Source: Terriglobia bacterium (GTDB lineage: Bacteria > Acidobacteriota > Terriglobia > Acidiferrales > UBA7541). Taken from it: a stretch of 52,043 nt of DNA. The DNA is taken from assembly GCA_020073375.1 (NCBI GenBank), contig JAIQFG010000024.1, forward strand, positions 1-52,043. The letters are read 5' to 3'. The notes under the pieces were generated by a model. It was not told the origin of the DNA. It saw only the letters and a program-made list of their open reading frames with translations, and did no database searches. How positions within the stretch are numbered: the first letter of the stretch is position 1; every line of letters begins with the position of its first letter. The translations under genes and the position numbers were made by a program. This document shows, in pieces, positions 51,156 through 52,043 of this stretch.

Positions 51156-51851
51156 TCAGTCGTTAGGAGGAACAGATTCCTCGCCCGAAATTATCGAATC
51201 ATCGAGATTTGCCAGATCCTTTGCTACGTAGCGCCAGATTTCAGTGAGCGGGCCCGGCACCTGACTTTGACGAAATACATAGTGGAAAGAGCCGCTACGC
51301 ACACCTTCTACCACCCAATTCGTGGAATCCAAGACGTAAACCTTGCGACCCGTATCCTCTTCCGATTTCGGCACGGTACTACGCATCGACCAGAAATTGA
51401 CTTTCTCGACCAACTGCAGAAATTGTCTGACACCTGCCGCGGACACGCCAACATTCGTCCTGTTCACATTCGATAATCGGCCCTGGGAATCTAATGATGC
51501 AACAGCGCTGGTGATCTGTCCGCTTCCATCAGTGTTGACAACGAGACGAACTGCTACCATTTTCCCGAGGGGCGTCAAACGGCTCAGCCTAAAGGAAACA
51601 ATCGTGGAATTTTCGGACTTCCTAAGAAGGGACGGTTCGTTCATGAATCGCAGATAGGCTGAGAAAATGGATAGCTCAGGTGGACCGGACGGGTAGAAGG
51701 GCAAAGTATCCGCTGTTGTACTCGCTGTACCTTGGCTTGAGGTCTTGGCACAAGCAATCCCCGGAAGTATGAGAAAAGCAATGCTGGGCGTCAAAACGAA
51801 GAGCCACCACAGCAATCTGGCACGCAAAGTAAGCACTAGATAATCCCTCAT
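51156..51851 (-). CDS. Hypothetical exported protein
   Basis: A 231-residue protein. A hydrophobic N-terminus (LLWWLFVLTPSIAFLILPGIACA) looks like a signal peptide ending near ACA, perhaps a lipobox. The mature part has conserved-looking segments: PELSIFSAYLRFMNEPSL, VSFRLSRLTPLGKMVAVRLVV, QFLQLVEKVNFWSM and VYVLDSTNWVVEGVRSGSFHYVFRQS. I do not recognise a named family. The start at 51851 has no strong ribosome-binding site. It is the last gene of the window; the remaining 190 bases show nothing certain. Confidence 0.7.
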   Translation of the reverse strand: MRDYLVLTLRARLLWWLFVLTPSIAFLILPGIACAKTSSQGTASTTADTLPFYPSGPPELSIFSAYLRFMNEPSLLRKSENSTIVSFRLSRLTPLGKMVAVRLVVNTDGSGQITSAVASLDSQGRLSNVNRTNVGVSAAGVRQFLQLVEKVNFWSMRSTVPKSEEDTGRKVYVLDSTNWVVEGVRSGSFHYVFRQSQVPGPLTEIWRYVAKDLANLDDSIISGEESVPPND

Positions 51852-52043
51852 TGAGAGATGACGAATAACATTGATTTTCTAATTACATGATGATGTACCT
51901 TCCAGGCTGGAACCTGACAGCTGGCACATCGGCGCAATAAGGGGATAGTTTAACCCCTGCTGCGGTTCCGTTGTCGGGATGGGCCCGCCGAACCCCCCGA
52001 GGACGGGTGGCCCGGCCTTTAGTGTTTCACGTTGCTGCACCGC

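Noticed and set aside
51920..51937. TGGCACATCGGCGCAA as a sigma-54 promoter near the right edge
   Set aside because: The GC is one base too close to the GG, and no gene start follows in the window.

Overview
This is a 52 kb chromosomal stretch of a moderately GC-rich soil-type bacterium, most likely an acidobacterium. I infer this from the mix of gene families: paired FecR/DUF6600 secreted proteins, a ComEA-like HhH protein, a bacterial L13e-like protein, an argR-led arginine operon and several sigma-54 activators. No rRNA or marker gene fixes the taxon. Gene density is normal, and I see no phage, complete insertion sequence or CRISPR array.

Layout. 1-7.3 kb: aldo/keto reductase, ECF sigma factor, a STAS-like protein, a GAF-GAF sigma-54 activator, a membrane histidine kinase, a conserved small protein and an L13e-like protein (all minus strand). 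7.6-14.1 kb: thiI, a low-GC GIY-YIG nuclease gene, a VapBC-type toxin-antitoxin pair, a FadL-type porin, an HD-GYP-like protein and a glycine-rich RRM RNA-binding protein. 14.4-25.3 kb: an acyl-CoA synthetase facing a complete nine-gene arginine operon (argR-C-B-D-F-G-H, a GNAT acetyltransferase, argJ), mostly joined by ATGA overlaps or gaps of a few bases. Its promoter has a TTGACA -35 box and an ARG-box-like palindrome over the -10. 25.4-34.1 kb: lipoprotein, NIPSNAP protein, NtrC-type response regulator, two tandem FecR/DUF6600 secreted proteins (the first behind a near-consensus sigma-54 promoter) and a CusF-like lipoprotein. 34.2-37.1 kb: a nitric-oxide/nitrosative-stress module of Crp/Fnr regulator, RIC (ScdA/YtfE) repair protein and NnrS-like membrane protein. 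37.2-51.9 kb: an intact tRNA-Asn, DUF4126, M48 protease, ComEA-like protein, a small helical protein, mscL, AsmA, DUF4197, a GNAT, a methyltransferase, a P-type ATPase with an AI-2E family permease, and a secreted unknown.

The most interesting material is regulatory or mobile. (1) A sigma-54 promoter with tandem TGCCGA-N4-TCGGCA palindromes lies between the GAF activator and the STAS gene, which suggests a dedicated local circuit. (2) A second sigma-54 promoter lies between the NtrC-type regulator and the FecR/DUF6600 pair. (3) GTGA-N6-TCAC palindromes lie near -41.5 of putative promoters of the RIC and mscL genes, and the neighbouring Crp/Fnr protein carries the matching R-E-x-x-x-R recognition helix. 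(4) Two truncated tRNA-Asn 3' ends form direct repeats around the ATPase/permease cassette, inverted relative to the intact tRNA-Asn. (5) A dispersed GTAGGACAGGCTTCAGCCTGTC hairpin family supplies the stop codon of two different genes.
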